From: an uncultured Spartobacteria bacterium
Lineage (GTDB): Bacteria; Verrucomicrobiota; Verrucomicrobiia; Chthoniobacterales; Chthoniobacteraceae
NCBI GenBank assembly: GCA_903933715.1
Contig: CAIZLD010000056.1
Location: forward strand, 34,483 to 98,482
Direction: 5' to 3'
Length of the DNA stretch: 64,000 nt
The notes beneath the pieces were generated by a model. That model saw only the letters and a list, made by a program, of their open reading frames with translations. It was not told the origin of the DNA and did no database searches. Each line of letters begins with the position of its first letter. Within the stretch, counting starts at the first letter, position 1. The position numbers and the translations under genes are program-made. Shown one piece after another: positions 17,425-26,502 of this stretch.

Positions 17425-18606
17425 ATGAAAAAACGCGTCCTCATTCTTTCCGCCAGTGCCGGGACGGGGCATGTTCGAGCCGGTGACGCCCTGGCCAAGA
17501 GCTTTGCCCTGCAATCTGAGGTGGAAGCGGTGGAACACCTCGACGCGCTCGATTACACCAACAAGCTGTTTCACAATTTCTACTCCAAGCTCTACCTGAA
17601 GCTGGTGAAGTCAGCCCCGGAGGTGCTGGGCTGGGCTTACAAAGCCAGCGATGAGCCTTGGAAAACCGATGTGATGCGCTTGCGGCTGGACCGGCTCCAA
17701 TCGCAAAAGCTGGTTCGTTTTATCCGGAATTTTCGCCCGGACATCGTGATTTGCACCCATTTCATGCCGACCGGGATCATTGCTCATCTGATCGAAAAAG
17801 GGGTGATCCAGACGCACCTTTCCGTGGTGGTCACCGACATGGATATGCATGCCATGTGGCTCTCGCGCACCTTCCACCGCTATTTCGTGGCTTTGGACGA
17901 AACCAAAGCCCACTTGCTGGCGCTGGGGCTGCCCGAGGAGCGGATCACGGTTTCCGGTATTCCGATCGATCCGGTGTTTGCCCAACCGGCGGATCGGTCG
18001 CTGGTTCGCCGGAATCTGGGGCTGGACCCGGACCGGTTTACGCTCCTTTTTTCAGCGGGCGCCTATGGGGTCAGCCCGGCGGAATTTGTGGTCGCCAAGC
18101 TCATGCAGTTGCGTCACCAGGTGCAGACGGTGGTGATTTGCGGCAAAAATCCCGATCTTCTGACCCGTGTGCAAGCCTTGGTCGGGGAGAACCCGGATTT
18201 TAAAGTGTTTGGGTATACCCGGAAGATCGACGAATGGATGAAGGCTTCGGATCTTTATTTGGGCAAACCGGGCGGCCTGACGACCTCTGAGGCGCTCGCC
18301 TGCGGACTTCCGATGGCGATTTTGAGCCCGATCCCCGGTCAGGAGGAGCGCAACAGCGATCATCTGCTCGAAGCGGGAGCCGCCATCAAATGCAATGAAA
18401 TGACGACCATTGCTTACAAAATCGATCAGCTCCTGGACGATCCGGTGCGATTGGAGGCGATGCGCCAATCCGCCCGGCAGATGGGCCGTCCCGATTCGGC
18501 CGCAAAGATCGTGCGGACTTTGCTGGAGGACAATCTTCCGCCACTGCAAATCGACGCGGAAAAACGGGAGCAAATCGCCGAAGCGGCAGCGGGCGAGATT
18601 CCGTAA
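17425..18606 (+). CDS. Glycosyltransferase, MGDG synthase/UgtP-like (GT28)
   Basis: The 393-residue product starts MKKRVLILSASAGTGHVRAG, the glycine-rich N-terminal loop of MGDG synthases and processive diacylglycerol glucosyltransferases. The C-terminal nucleotide-sugar site is YLGKPGGLTTSEALACGLP with PGQEERNS following. It probably transfers a sugar to diacylglycerol on the cytoplasmic face of the inner membrane. Glycolipids of this kind can replace phospholipids during phosphate limitation, which would fit the pho genes next door; that link is inference. Confidence 0.85.
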   Translation: MKKRVLILSASAGTGHVRAGDALAKSFALQSEVEAVEHLDALDYTNKLFHNFYSKLYLKLVKSAPEVLGWAYKASDEPWKTDVMRLRLDRLQSQKLVRFIRNFRPDIVICTHFMPTGIIAHLIEKGVIQTHLSVVVTDMDMHAMWLSRTFHRYFVALDETKAHLLALGLPEERITVSGIPIDPVFAQPADRSLVRRNLGLDPDRFTLLFSAGAYGVSPAEFVVAKLMQLRHQVQTVVICGKNPDLLTRVQALVGENPDFKVFGYTRKIDEWMKASDLYLGKPGGLTTSEALACGLPMAILSPIPGQEERNSDHLLEAGAAIKCNEMTTIAYKIDQLLDDPVRLEAMRQSARQMGRPDSAAKIVRTLLEDNLPPLQIDAEKREQIAEAAAGEIP

Positions 18607-18977
18607 GGCGAGCCTTGGTCCGTGTTCACGAGGCCATTCTGGTTGATGCCAAAACCGGGAAAATTGGTTTTGTTTCTCGCAAAGACGCAAAGGCGCAAAG
18701 GAAAGGCAAGCCTGCTCTTCTTTGCGGCTTTCGTTCCTCGTTCCCAATCAGAGGAAACAACGAGGGGGGTGTCCGCAGATTTCGCAGATTAACGCAGATT
18801 GTCCTCGTTCCCAATCTCCTGATTGGGAATGCCCTTGCCTGCGAAACTCTGTTTCGTAAAGCCCGGCCTGGCGAACGCGCACGGACCAATTTGGTGCGTA
18901 TGGGGAAACTGAGTTTCCAAGCCGCTTGCGTTCCCAATCAGAGATTGGGAACGAGATAAAAGACGCCAGCGGGCTCT
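18607..18977. repeat. Repeat-filled spacer (three short repeat families)
   Basis: No gene is seen. The spacer contains a GCGCAAAA-family copy (TCTCGCAAAGACGCAAAGGC at 18677), an AATCTGCG-type half copy (18768-18801), and GTTCCCAATC hairpins at 18805-18829 and 18928-18953. The last has perfect 10-bp arms around AGA. The hairpins lie between two convergent transcription units and could help terminate both. Confidence 0.75.
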
Positions 18978-19406
18978 CTAACTGAACGTCAGGTTTTTGA
19001 CGCCCGAGACTCCGGCGGCATTGAGGACGTCCATGATCCGCTCGTGGCGGGTTTCGGAGTCGGGATGCAGGATGACCGGATCTTTGCTGTCGAACTGCTC
19101 AATGGTGCTTTTGAAAAACTCGCGCAATGCGGTCAAATCTTTGTCGGTGGCGCTTCCGTACACCTGTTTGTTGACGGAAACCCGGCCATCGGCGGTGATG
19201 TCCACCATGATGGGGGTGGGCGGGATTTGGGCTGAAGTCGAAGCGCCGCTGGGCGATTTGCTGCCCGGCAGGTTCATGTTCAGTTCCCGCTCGGCGACTT
19301 GCGACCCGGCGCTCGCCATAAAAAAGAGCATGAGCACGAAGACCACGTCCACCATGGGGGCGATCTGAAATCCCACGTCTCCATCTTCACTGCCTACGGA
19401 TGCCAT
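18978..19406 (-). CDS. exbD: ExbD/TolR family biopolymer transport protein (second copy)
   Basis: The 142-residue product has one TM helix near the N-terminus with the conserved acidic residue in FQIAPMVDVVFVLMLFF, required for proton-driven coupling. A periplasmic ExbD domain ends in the pattern VLNAAGVSGVKNLTFS. It is the last gene of the TPR-exbB-exbD-exbD operon, 12 nt behind the other exbD. Confidence 0.9.
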   Translation of the reverse strand: MASVGSEDGDVGFQIAPMVDVVFVLMLFFMASAGSQVAERELNMNLPGSKSPSGASTSAQIPPTPIMVDITADGRVSVNKQVYGSATDKDLTALREFFKSTIEQFDSKDPVILHPDSETRHERIMDVLNAAGVSGVKNLTFS

Positions 19407-19418
19407 ATGATTTAAAAG

Positions 19419-19898
19419 TTATTCGGTTTTCTTCCCGCCGTTTTTATCGACGACAGAGAAGGTGACGTTGGCGACGCCTGCGGTGCCGACGGCTTTGAGG
19501 ATTTCTTTCTCAAACTCGTAACGCACGGCGCGGTCGGCCCGGATGAGCACGCGGGTCATCGGGTTTTTGTCCAGCGCCTTTTGGAGCACCGGGATCAAAT
19601 CGCCGGGAGTGGGGTATTTCTGGCTGTCGACTTCGATCGACCCCATGTTGCTGATCGTCACCCAGCTTACGTTGACGATGACTTGACCGGGGTTTTTCTT
19701 CGGTTCCTTGGCCTCTTTCGCGACGGCCAGATCGATCCCGCGGTTGCTTTGCAGAACTTCCGTGGAGCTGATTGACATGAAGAAGACGAGCAACACCAGC
19801 AGAATGTCGATCATCGGAGCGATCTGAAACTCCGGGTCTTCTTCGGGCGGGTTGCGCATGGAAGCGCGCGCCGCCTTGCCTTTAGTATTGTGATGCAT
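19419..19898 (-). CDS. exbD: ExbD/TolR family biopolymer transport protein (first copy)
   Basis: The 159-residue product has a TM segment with conserved Asp (FQIAPMIDILLVLLVFF) after an N-terminal basic stretch, and a periplasmic domain ending VGTAGVANVTFSVVD. Two unequal ExbD proteins after one ExbB is a common arrangement in Planctomycetes/Verrucomicrobia-type operons, and a heteromeric ExbD dimer is possible. It lies 35 nt downstream of exbB. Confidence 0.9.
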   Translation of the reverse strand: MHHNTKGKAARASMRNPPEEDPEFQIAPMIDILLVLLVFFMSISSTEVLQSNRGIDLAVAKEAKEPKKNPGQVIVNVSWVTISNMGSIEVDSQKYPTPGDLIPVLQKALDKNPMTRVLIRADRAVRYEFEKEILKAVGTAGVANVTFSVVDKNGGKKTE

Positions 19899-19933
19899 GG
19901 GGAGACAAGTTTATCCGTCGCAGGCCGCTGCTC

Positions 19934-20845
19934 TTACTGTTCCCACTGCAAGGTGGCGTTGCAATGCGGGCACGGATTCTGTCCGGCATTGATTGCGCCG
20001 TTGCAGATGGGGCAGTTGGTGGTGAGGGCCGCGGAAACTTTGCGCGATTGGTTTGCGCCGACGGCCGCGCCCCCGGTACCTGCGCTGAAAGTCTCGCCCA
20101 CCTGGATGCCGGAAAGCTCTTCGAACGGGAGGTCGCGAACGAGGCCGTTGACGATATCGTCGATTTCGACGATGGCCATCTGAGCCTTGTTACGGAAGAC
20201 ATAATAAGAGACGAATGCCGGAATAGCGATGAACAGACCGCTCGCCGTGGCGAGCAAAACTTCACCGATCTTCCCGGACAACGCGCGAGGGTCGGAAATA
20301 CCGGACCCGGCCAAGACGGCGAACGCCCCGATCATCCCGATAACCGTTCCGAGCAGACCGATCATGGGCGAAACGACCCCGATGACCGAAAGGTAGCTGT
20401 TGCGGGTGCGGAGAATCGTGGCTTCACGGAGGCTGTATTCGGCCAAGGCGTCTTCAACGGCTTCTTTGCCGCGGCCCAACCGGCTCAACCCGGCTTTGAG
20501 GACGTTCGCCAGATAGTTCTTGTTGGCGTCGCAGGTGGCCCAGGCTTCCTGGTAGTTGCCGGCGTTCAAAGTGGCGCGAATGGCTTCCACCAAGGTGGGC
20601 GGCGCGAGTTTCGCCACGCGGAGGGTCAGGATGTTCTGGATGACGAAGGTCACCATCGTTACAGAGGTGCCGAAAATGATCAACCAGATCGACATGATCA
20701 GCGGGCCGCCGTCCTTGATGGTTTGCCATACCGTGGCTTGCTCATGGGTGGCTTCTTCGGCGGCTTCCTGGGCAAAACCGGTGGAGGCGGCGATCAATAG
20801 AAGGCTCAGGCTAAGGGCGAATGGGAGGAATTTACGGGTTTTCAT
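19934..20845 (-). CDS. exbB: ExbB/TolQ/MotA family proton channel with C-terminal zinc ribbon
   Basis: The 303-residue protein begins with a signal-like hydrophobic segment (residues ~8-25, LPFALSLSLLLIAASTG), then the three-helix ExbB core: TM1 near residues 48-70, and TM2-TM3 in the segments SYLSVIGVVSPMIGLLGTVIG and VLLATASGLFIAIPAFVSYY. The last 27 residues hold two CxxC pairs (CPICNG and CPHCNA), a treble-clef/zinc-ribbon pattern not usual for ExbB. It would form the motor stator with the two ExbD proteins. Confidence 0.9.
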   Translation of the reverse strand: MKTRKFLPFALSLSLLLIAASTGFAQEAAEEATHEQATVWQTIKDGGPLIMSIWLIIFGTSVTMVTFVIQNILTLRVAKLAPPTLVEAIRATLNAGNYQEAWATCDANKNYLANVLKAGLSRLGRGKEAVEDALAEYSLREATILRTRNSYLSVIGVVSPMIGLLGTVIGMIGAFAVLAGSGISDPRALSGKIGEVLLATASGLFIAIPAFVSYYVFRNKAQMAIVEIDDIVNGLVRDLPFEELSGIQVGETFSAGTGGAAVGANQSRKVSAALTTNCPICNGAINAGQNPCPHCNATLQWEQ

Positions 20846-20911
20846 GGTCGGTTGAACAAGAGTGGATGGCGGAAAAATGGTTTTTTAGATTTTTGGGGAA
20901 AACTGGGGAAA

Positions 20912-21688
20912 TCAGGGAACGGCTAGGGCGGGGTCATTTTTGCGCAGGGCGTCCGCCTTTTCTTGGGCGGCGGCTGCGGCGCTGCGATCTTGCGGGAAGA
21001 GCGTGACAGTACGCAAATAATTTTCTAACGCAATCGGAAATTGCTTTTCAGCTTCAGCGATCTGACCGAGGAGCAGAAAGGTCTGGCTGTAGACGGCGCC
21101 AAGAGCAACGGAAGCCGATTTTTCCTTCAACGCCTTTGCCGCAATCGGTTCGAGCTTTGCCTTGGCTTCGCTGTATTTCTGGCGAGCCACGGCGATCCGG
21201 GCCATGCCGACCTCGGTCTGGTCCGACCCGGAGCCGGGATAGAATTTCTTGAATTCCGCGTAAGCGGCTTCGGCTTCCGTCAATTTATTCAGGGCGACGT
21301 AGATATCCCCCACCTGGCTGGCGGCTTTCTGGGCCCAATCCACGGGGAGTCCCTTGAATTTGTCGGCCACGCCTTTGATGGCGGGCAATGCTTTGGCGTA
21401 ATCTCCGGCTTCGTAGGCTTTTTGGGCAGCCGTGAAATCGGCAGGGGCTTCTTTTTCCACCTTGAGGACGTTGGCCATCGGGTAGCCCATGACGCCCCCG
21501 GCTGTTCCCGCGGGAATCTGGATGGTGGCGCCGGTTGAACCCAAAACCTGGGTATTCTGGACTCTGCCGTCTTTGGTAAATAAACGGTCCTGTGCATCCA
21601 CGCCGCCAACCACGCCCCAAAGGGCCAGGAAGGCGAAGCCGAGTGCAAAAAGGCGTTGCCGGGAGGAATTACTGCATCTTAGCTTCAT
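20912..21688 (-). CDS. Exported TPR protein of the exbB operon
   Basis: The product is about 258 residues from ATG 21688; the frame extends to 21730 but the signal peptide starts cleanly at MKLRCSNSSRQRLFALGFAF. After cleavage (near GGVDAQ) comes a small beta-rich region with the mutually similar pieces VQNTQVLGSTGATIQIPAG and MANVLKVEKEAP. Four or more TPR-like helical pairs follow (YEAGDYAKALPAIKGVADKF, ALNKLTEAEAAYAEFKKFYP). It probably acts in the periplasm with ExbBD, like YbgF/CpoB with TolQR, though the similarity is only architectural. Confidence 0.75.
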   Translation of the reverse strand: MKLRCSNSSRQRLFALGFAFLALWGVVGGVDAQDRLFTKDGRVQNTQVLGSTGATIQIPAGTAGGVMGYPMANVLKVEKEAPADFTAAQKAYEAGDYAKALPAIKGVADKFKGLPVDWAQKAASQVGDIYVALNKLTEAEAAYAEFKKFYPGSGSDQTEVGMARIAVARQKYSEAKAKLEPIAAKALKEKSASVALGAVYSQTFLLLGQIAEAEKQFPIALENYLRTVTLFPQDRSAAAAAQEKADALRKNDPALAVP

Positions 21689-21756
21689 TTTTTCGGAATT
21701 GATGTTAAGTAAAGAGTTCGCCGAAATCAACTGTAACCCGCAAACATTTTTAAATC

Positions 21757-23268
21757 ATGGTCAACCTGCTTCGTAAACACCAGCAACCCCTGATGATCTT
21801 CATCACTGTCGTGATCATCATCGCCTTCGTGGTGTTCTATAATGGAAATAGTTCTGCCAAACATCGTGGACTGCAACAAGGATTCAGGATCTATGGACGA
21901 AACTATTCCCAAGAGGAAATTCAACGCAAGGTGCGCCAGTTTAGCGTGGCGATGCGGGCCGGGCTGGGCGAGTTGGTTTATGGGCTGACCGGCAACCCCA
22001 ACTCGGAGCAGGCCGTGGAAAACTTTGTCTGGAACAGCTTTGTGCTCGATCACGAGGCCGAACGGCTCGGGATCACCGCCAACACCGGCGAAGTGGTCGC
22101 GGCGATGGAAAAGCTGCCGCCGTTCCAAACCAATGGCGCTTTTGATCCATCCAAATACCAGGGTTTTCTGGACAACCTACTGCGCCCCAACGGCTTCACC
22201 GCGCAGCAGCTTGAGGATTTGGTGCGCGATCAGCTTCGCCTTGAAAAGCTGGTGGCGCTGGTGGGCAGCACGGCGGAGATCACCCCGGCGGAATTCCGCG
22301 CCAGTTATATCCAGGAGCACCAGAAAATGCATCTCTCGGTGATCCGGTTCGATCTGGCCGGGTTCAAAGCCCAGGTCCAGCCTGCGGAAGACGAAATCAA
22401 GAAAGTTTACGAGGAGCGCAAAGCAAGTCTCAATACGGGTGAAAAACGGACGATCAGCTACGTGCAAATCGATCTGAATGGCGAGCAAAAGGCGCTCAAG
22501 GGGAAGGAGTTGGTGGATGCGCGCCAAGCCCTGGCCGATCGCGCCAGCGACTTTGGACAGGCGATGCTCGATCCCAAGGCGAATTTCGTCGAAACCGCCA
22601 GGAAGATGGGTCTCCAAGTCAAGACGACCCCGGAATTTGCCCAGGCACAGCCTCCGGCCGAGCTATCCCAGGCTCCCGAGTTGGCTGCCGCCGCATTTCA
22701 GCTCACCGAGAAGGAACCGACCAGCGACGCCCTTTCGGTTGGCAATGGCTACATCATTTTGCATCTCGAAAAAGTGATCCCCAGCCGTCCGCTGACGTTT
22801 GAGGAAGCCCGGCCGCAAGTGGTCGAGCAGATCAAGGCCGAACGCGGCAATCAGCTTCTCATTTCCAAAGCCAACGAAGCGGCGGAAAAAATCGCCGCGG
22901 CGCTCAAGGCCGGCAAATCGTTCGCCGATGCCGCTGCGGAAGCCGGTCAAAAGGTGGAAACGCTCCCGGCGTTCTCCCTTTCCGAACCGCTGGAAGGGCA
23001 AGCCAATTTCCAGGAAATCGTCTCCAAAGCGGTGGAACTCGGCGAGGGCGAACTGAGCGCGCTTACTCCGGTCGAAAACGGCGCCTTTATCGTTCACCTC
23101 GACAAGCGCGACCCGATCGACGAAGCCCAGTTCCAGAAAGATCAAAAAACTCAAATGGCCAGTGCGCGGATGGGCAAAAATTACGTGGCATTCCACGAAT
23201 GGCTTCAATCGCGCCGGAAATCGGCCGATATCAAAAACATCGGGCCGCAACGGAGCGTCCAGGAATAA
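21757..23268 (+). CDS. PpiD/SurA-like periplasmic chaperone (peptidyl-prolyl isomerase family)
   Basis: The 503-residue protein has an uncleaved N-terminal TM anchor (residues ~12-29, LMIFITVVIIIAFVVF), a SurA_N-like helical chaperone region (to ~185), a parvulin-like region (residues ~235-345) and a helical C-terminus. The layout is that of PpiD, which assists outer-membrane protein folding from the inner membrane. The parvulin region ends with the usual GNGYIILHLEKV strand but otherwise looks degenerate, so isomerase activity is uncertain. ubiE starts 1 nt after its stop codon. Confidence 0.8.
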   Translation: MVNLLRKHQQPLMIFITVVIIIAFVVFYNGNSSAKHRGLQQGFRIYGRNYSQEEIQRKVRQFSVAMRAGLGELVYGLTGNPNSEQAVENFVWNSFVLDHEAERLGITANTGEVVAAMEKLPPFQTNGAFDPSKYQGFLDNLLRPNGFTAQQLEDLVRDQLRLEKLVALVGSTAEITPAEFRASYIQEHQKMHLSVIRFDLAGFKAQVQPAEDEIKKVYEERKASLNTGEKRTISYVQIDLNGEQKALKGKELVDARQALADRASDFGQAMLDPKANFVETARKMGLQVKTTPEFAQAQPPAELSQAPELAAAAFQLTEKEPTSDALSVGNGYIILHLEKVIPSRPLTFEEARPQVVEQIKAERGNQLLISKANEAAEKIAAALKAGKSFADAAAEAGQKVETLPAFSLSEPLEGQANFQEIVSKAVELGEGELSALTPVENGAFIVHLDKRDPIDEAQFQKDQKTQMASARMGKNYVAFHEWLQSRRKSADIKNIGPQRSVQE

Positions 23269-23269
23269 G

Positions 23270-23941
23270 TTGCAAGAACCGCGATTCGTCCAAGGTTTGT
23301 TCGGAGCCATTGCGCGCCGGTATGACCTGGCCAACCACCTCTTAAGCGGCGGGCTGGATTTTTTCTGGCGCCGCCGCGCAGCCCGGATCGTCCGGAGTTG
23401 GCAGCCGGAGCGGATTCTCGATCTCGCCACCGGCAGCGGCGACGTGGCGCTCTCGCTGCGGCGGGCGTGCCCGGAGGCAAACATTATCGGCGCGGATTTC
23501 TGCGTGCCGATGTTGCGGCAAGCCCGGAGCAAAAACTCCGGGCCGGTGGTGGCCGCCGATGGATTGGCACTGCCGTTCGCGGCGGAAAGTTTTGATGTCG
23601 TGACGGTCGCGTTCGGGTTGCGCAACATGGCATCGTGGCCGGGAGCGCTTGCGCAAATGCGCCGCGTATTGAGGCCCGGCGGTCACGTCCTCATCCTCGA
23701 TTTCTCGGTGCCGCCCGCGCCGTTGCGCTGGATTTATCGTCCCTACCTGCACCATGTGCTTCCATGGATCGCCGGGTGGCTGACGGGCGAGCGGGGCGCT
23801 TACGAATATTTGGGGGAATCGATTGAGCGGTTCCCTGCCGGGGAGGCGATGTGCCAACTACTGCGAGAGGCCGGGTTTGCACAGCCCACCGCCGAACGGC
23901 TCACGGGCGGGATTGTTTCGCTTTATACAGGACGGGTTTAA
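23270..23941 (+). CDS. ubiE: Demethylmenaquinone/ubiquinone methyltransferase
   Basis: The start is TTG 23270, preceded by AGGAATAAG, because no in-frame ATG is close; this gives 223 residues. SAM-binding motif I is ILDLATGSGDVALSL, and the UbiE signature region is FGLRNMASWPGALAQMRRVLRPGG. RRYDLANHLLSGGLD near the N-terminus is also typical. It methylates demethylmenaquinone and/or the ubiquinone precursor; menaquinone is more likely in this lineage. It appears translationally coupled to the upstream chaperone gene. Confidence 0.9.
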   Translation: MQEPRFVQGLFGAIARRYDLANHLLSGGLDFFWRRRAARIVRSWQPERILDLATGSGDVALSLRRACPEANIIGADFCVPMLRQARSKNSGPVVAADGLALPFAAESFDVVTVAFGLRNMASWPGALAQMRRVLRPGGHVLILDFSVPPAPLRWIYRPYLHHVLPWIAGWLTGERGAYEYLGESIERFPAGEAMCQLLREAGFAQPTAERLTGGIVSLYTGRV

Positions 23942-23954
23942 GAGGAGTCGCCCA

Positions 23955-24180
23955 ACCCGATGCAATTTAGCGCCAAAGGCGCGGCTCCATACCAGCCTAG
24001 GGCAACGCCCTAGGTCTTTGATTTACAACAAGCTTAGGGCTGAAGGCCCGCACCATGCGTCACTATGGTGCGGGCCTTCAGCCCTGATACGTTAGGTCGA
24101 AATTCCTGGGCCTCCGCTTCGCTCCGACCCAGGCTGGTATGGTGTCGGGCCGTTGGCCCTGAAGATTGCGGCAAGGATGA
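23955..24180. repeat. Large nested palindrome with 21-bp perfect arms
   Basis: AGGGCTGAAGGCCCGCACCA (from 24036) and its exact reverse complement (24065-24085) form a hairpin with an 8-nt loop. An outer pair, ATACCAGCCT near 23988 and AGGCTGGTAT near 24131, encloses it. Small self-complementary pieces (CTAGGGCAACGCCCTAG) lie between. It belongs to a different sequence family from the element at 28.2 kb but has the same design. Confidence 0.85.
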
Positions 24181-24211
24181 AAAAAGCCGCTTTTATTCTT
24201 CTCTTCCAAAA

Positions 24212-24365
24212 CTCTCTTCTCGTTCCAAAACTCCATTTTGGAACGCACTTGGAGCCGCAACTCCATTGCGGCGATTGGTTTTTGGACGGCCATCGCGTTT
24301 GCTTCGGGCAATCGAGTTGCCGAAAACAATGTCGTTCCCAAATGGAGTTTGGGAACGAGAGAAGT
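24212..24365. repeat. Pair of GTTCC-type hairpins
   Basis: CGTTCCAAAACTCCATTTTG + GAACG (about 24218-24245) and GTTCCCAAATGGAGTTTGGG + AAC (about 24333-24357) are short perfect hairpins of the family also found at 18.8-18.95 and 43.58-43.65 kb. A smaller hairpin, GCCGCAACTCCATTGCGGC, lies between them. They fill the spacer before the pcrA 3' end. Confidence 0.75.
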
Positions 24366-24386
24366 CTTATTTTTTGCAAAGGGCTG

Positions 24387-26408
24387 TTACTTCACCCGCT
24401 CCACCGCCGCGCGCATGGCCGCAAAGCGTGATTTAACGACGGGAGCTTCGACCGGGGCACTTAGCATTTTTTGCAGGTCGATGCGCTCAAGTAATGCCGG
24501 GTCGAGCTCTTTGATAAAGCTGCTCGGGTTGCACGGAACCACGCCGCCGAAACGAAACCGGTTGAAGCAGTAGGTCATCGTGAGCGTTTTCTGCGCCCGC
24601 GTGATGCCGACGTAAAGCAACCGCCGTTCTTCGTCGAGCGTCCCTTCGACTTTGGATCGGTCGTGTGGCAGAATTCCCTCCTCCAATCCGACCAGGTAAC
24701 AGTGCGGAAATTCCAACCCCTTTGAAGCGTGGAGCGTGATGAGCATGACGCCGCTCCCCTGCTCTTTATCTTTCTCGTCTTCCTCTTTTTCCTGCCGCAA
24801 CGCCATGCTGTCGAGGTAGCCGCGCAAGCCGTCGGTGGAATTCTCGCTAAACCGGCCAAATCCCTCGATCACATCGCGCACACCGCTCTCCCGCTTGTGC
24901 GCTTCGTCTGGCGTTTTGCAGGAGCGGCGCAGGTCTTCGTAGTAGCCGGACTCGGCAATGAGCGATCGAAAAAGCGCGACTTGATCAACCAGCGGTTCGT
25001 TGAGCTTGGTCTCCCAATGGTCCATCTGCGAAACAAACGCGGCGATGGCGGCTGCCGCTTTCGGGGTGACGGTGCGTTGCAGCTCGGGCAACTGCAATCC
25101 TTGGAAAAGGCTGCATTTGTGCCGAATGCTCAGGTCGAGCGCCCGCTCCACCACGGCGGCGCTGATGCCGCGCGGCGGAGTGTTGATGATACGCAGCAAA
25201 CTGACGTCATCATCGGCATTGAGGGCGCAGGCGGCATAGGCGAGGACGTCTTTGACCTCGCGCCGGTCAAAGAAGCTCTTGCCGCCGACGATTTTGTAAG
25301 GGATCTGCCGTTCGCGGAACGCTTCCTCCAACAGCCGGGACTGGGCGTTCATGCGGAAGAGGACGGCGAAGTGCTCAAACTCCAGCACTTCTTCCACCTT
25401 GCGCCGCTGGATTTCGTTGGCGATGAACTCGGCTTCCTCCCGGTCGTTGGGGGCTTGAACCAGCCGGATTTTGTCGCCCTCCCCTTTGCCGCTCCAGAGT
25501 TTTTTGGGCCGACGGCGCGGGTTGTTTTTGATCAGCGCATTGGCGGTGTTGAGGATCGCGTTGGTGCTCCGGTAGTTCTGCTCCAGCTTGATGACGGTGG
25601 GGTTGGGGAAGTGCTGTTCGAACTCCAGAATGTTGGAGACTTCCGCGCCACGCCAGCCGTAGATCGATTGGTCGTCGTCGCCGACGACGGCCACGTTGGG
25701 CGGACTCCCCTCCTCGTTTTTTGCCAGGTAGCCGACCATTTCGAGTTGGAGCCGGTTCGTGTCCTGGAATTCGTCCACCATGAGATAGCGGTAGCGCCGT
25801 TGCCACCGCTGGCGGACATCCGGGTGCTCGCTGAGCAATTTGACGGTCAAGAGAAGCAGATCGTCGAAATCGACGGCGTTGAGCGCTTTCAGCTCCACCT
25901 GATAACGGGCGAAGACGGAGCCGATCAGGGTTTTTTCGTCCTGGGGAGCGTTCCAGCCGTTGTTCTTGGCCTTGCTGATCAACGATTTGGCGAGGTTGGG
26001 CTCCAGTTTTTCACCGATCGCCGCCGTTTTGGTGATGATCTTCTTGATGAGCCCGTTTTGATCCCCTTCATCATAGATGGTGAAATTCTTTTTGTAGCCG
26101 AGCTTCTCGATATCGGTGCGCAAAATCCGCACGCAAAGGGAATGGAAGGTGGACATCGTCACCCGCTTGGCCACTTCTTTATCGACCATGCCCGCCAGGC
26201 GTTCGCGCATTTCGGTGGCGGCTTTGTTGGTGAAAGTGAGGGCCAGGATCGACTCGGGAGCAACCCCCTGCGCCAGCATGTAGGCGATCCGGACGGTGAT
26301 CACGCGGGTTTTGCCGGTGCCCGCACCCGCAAGGATGAGCAACGGGCCTTCCAGGGTGGTGGCGGCGTGACGCTGGGGGTCGTTGAGATCAAAAAGGCGG
26401 AAAGACAT
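24387..26408 (-). CDS. pcrA: ATP-dependent DNA helicase UvrD/PcrA/Rep family
   Basis: The 673-residue SF1 helicase has all motifs in order: Q motif and Walker A (GAGTGKTR), motif Ia TFTNKAATEMRERL, motif II VDEFQDTN, motif III GDDDQSIYGWRGA, motif IV FRMNAQSR, motif V ITLHASKGLEF and motif VI RRLLYVGITRAQ. It unwinds 3'-5' in excision repair, mismatch repair and fork rescue. It is a little shorter than typical PcrA (about 720-750), mainly at the C-terminus. The 596-aa frame on the other strand is antisense shadow. Confidence 0.95.
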   Translation of the reverse strand: MSFRLFDLNDPQRHAATTLEGPLLILAGAGTGKTRVITVRIAYMLAQGVAPESILALTFTNKAATEMRERLAGMVDKEVAKRVTMSTFHSLCVRILRTDIEKLGYKKNFTIYDEGDQNGLIKKIITKTAAIGEKLEPNLAKSLISKAKNNGWNAPQDEKTLIGSVFARYQVELKALNAVDFDDLLLLTVKLLSEHPDVRQRWQRRYRYLMVDEFQDTNRLQLEMVGYLAKNEEGSPPNVAVVGDDDQSIYGWRGAEVSNILEFEQHFPNPTVIKLEQNYRSTNAILNTANALIKNNPRRRPKKLWSGKGEGDKIRLVQAPNDREEAEFIANEIQRRKVEEVLEFEHFAVLFRMNAQSRLLEEAFRERQIPYKIVGGKSFFDRREVKDVLAYAACALNADDDVSLLRIINTPPRGISAAVVERALDLSIRHKCSLFQGLQLPELQRTVTPKAAAAIAAFVSQMDHWETKLNEPLVDQVALFRSLIAESGYYEDLRRSCKTPDEAHKRESGVRDVIEGFGRFSENSTDGLRGYLDSMALRQEKEEDEKDKEQGSGVMLITLHASKGLEFPHCYLVGLEEGILPHDRSKVEGTLDEERRLLYVGITRAQKTLTMTYCFNRFRFGGVVPCNPSSFIKELDPALLERIDLQKMLSAPVEAPVVKSRFAAMRAAVERVK

Positions 26409-26502
26409 GAGGCAGGGCTTTGCGGGCCGCGAACTCTAGCTGCAAACCGCCTTCGCCGCACGCTTTTTCCCGCGAAAAGCCCAAGACACCTGGCCATCGG
26501 CG

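Noticed and set aside
24065..24573. Small plus-strand ORFs between ubiE and pcrA
   Set aside because: They are translated intergenic hairpins running into pcrA antisense; no ribosome-binding site or conserved sequence.
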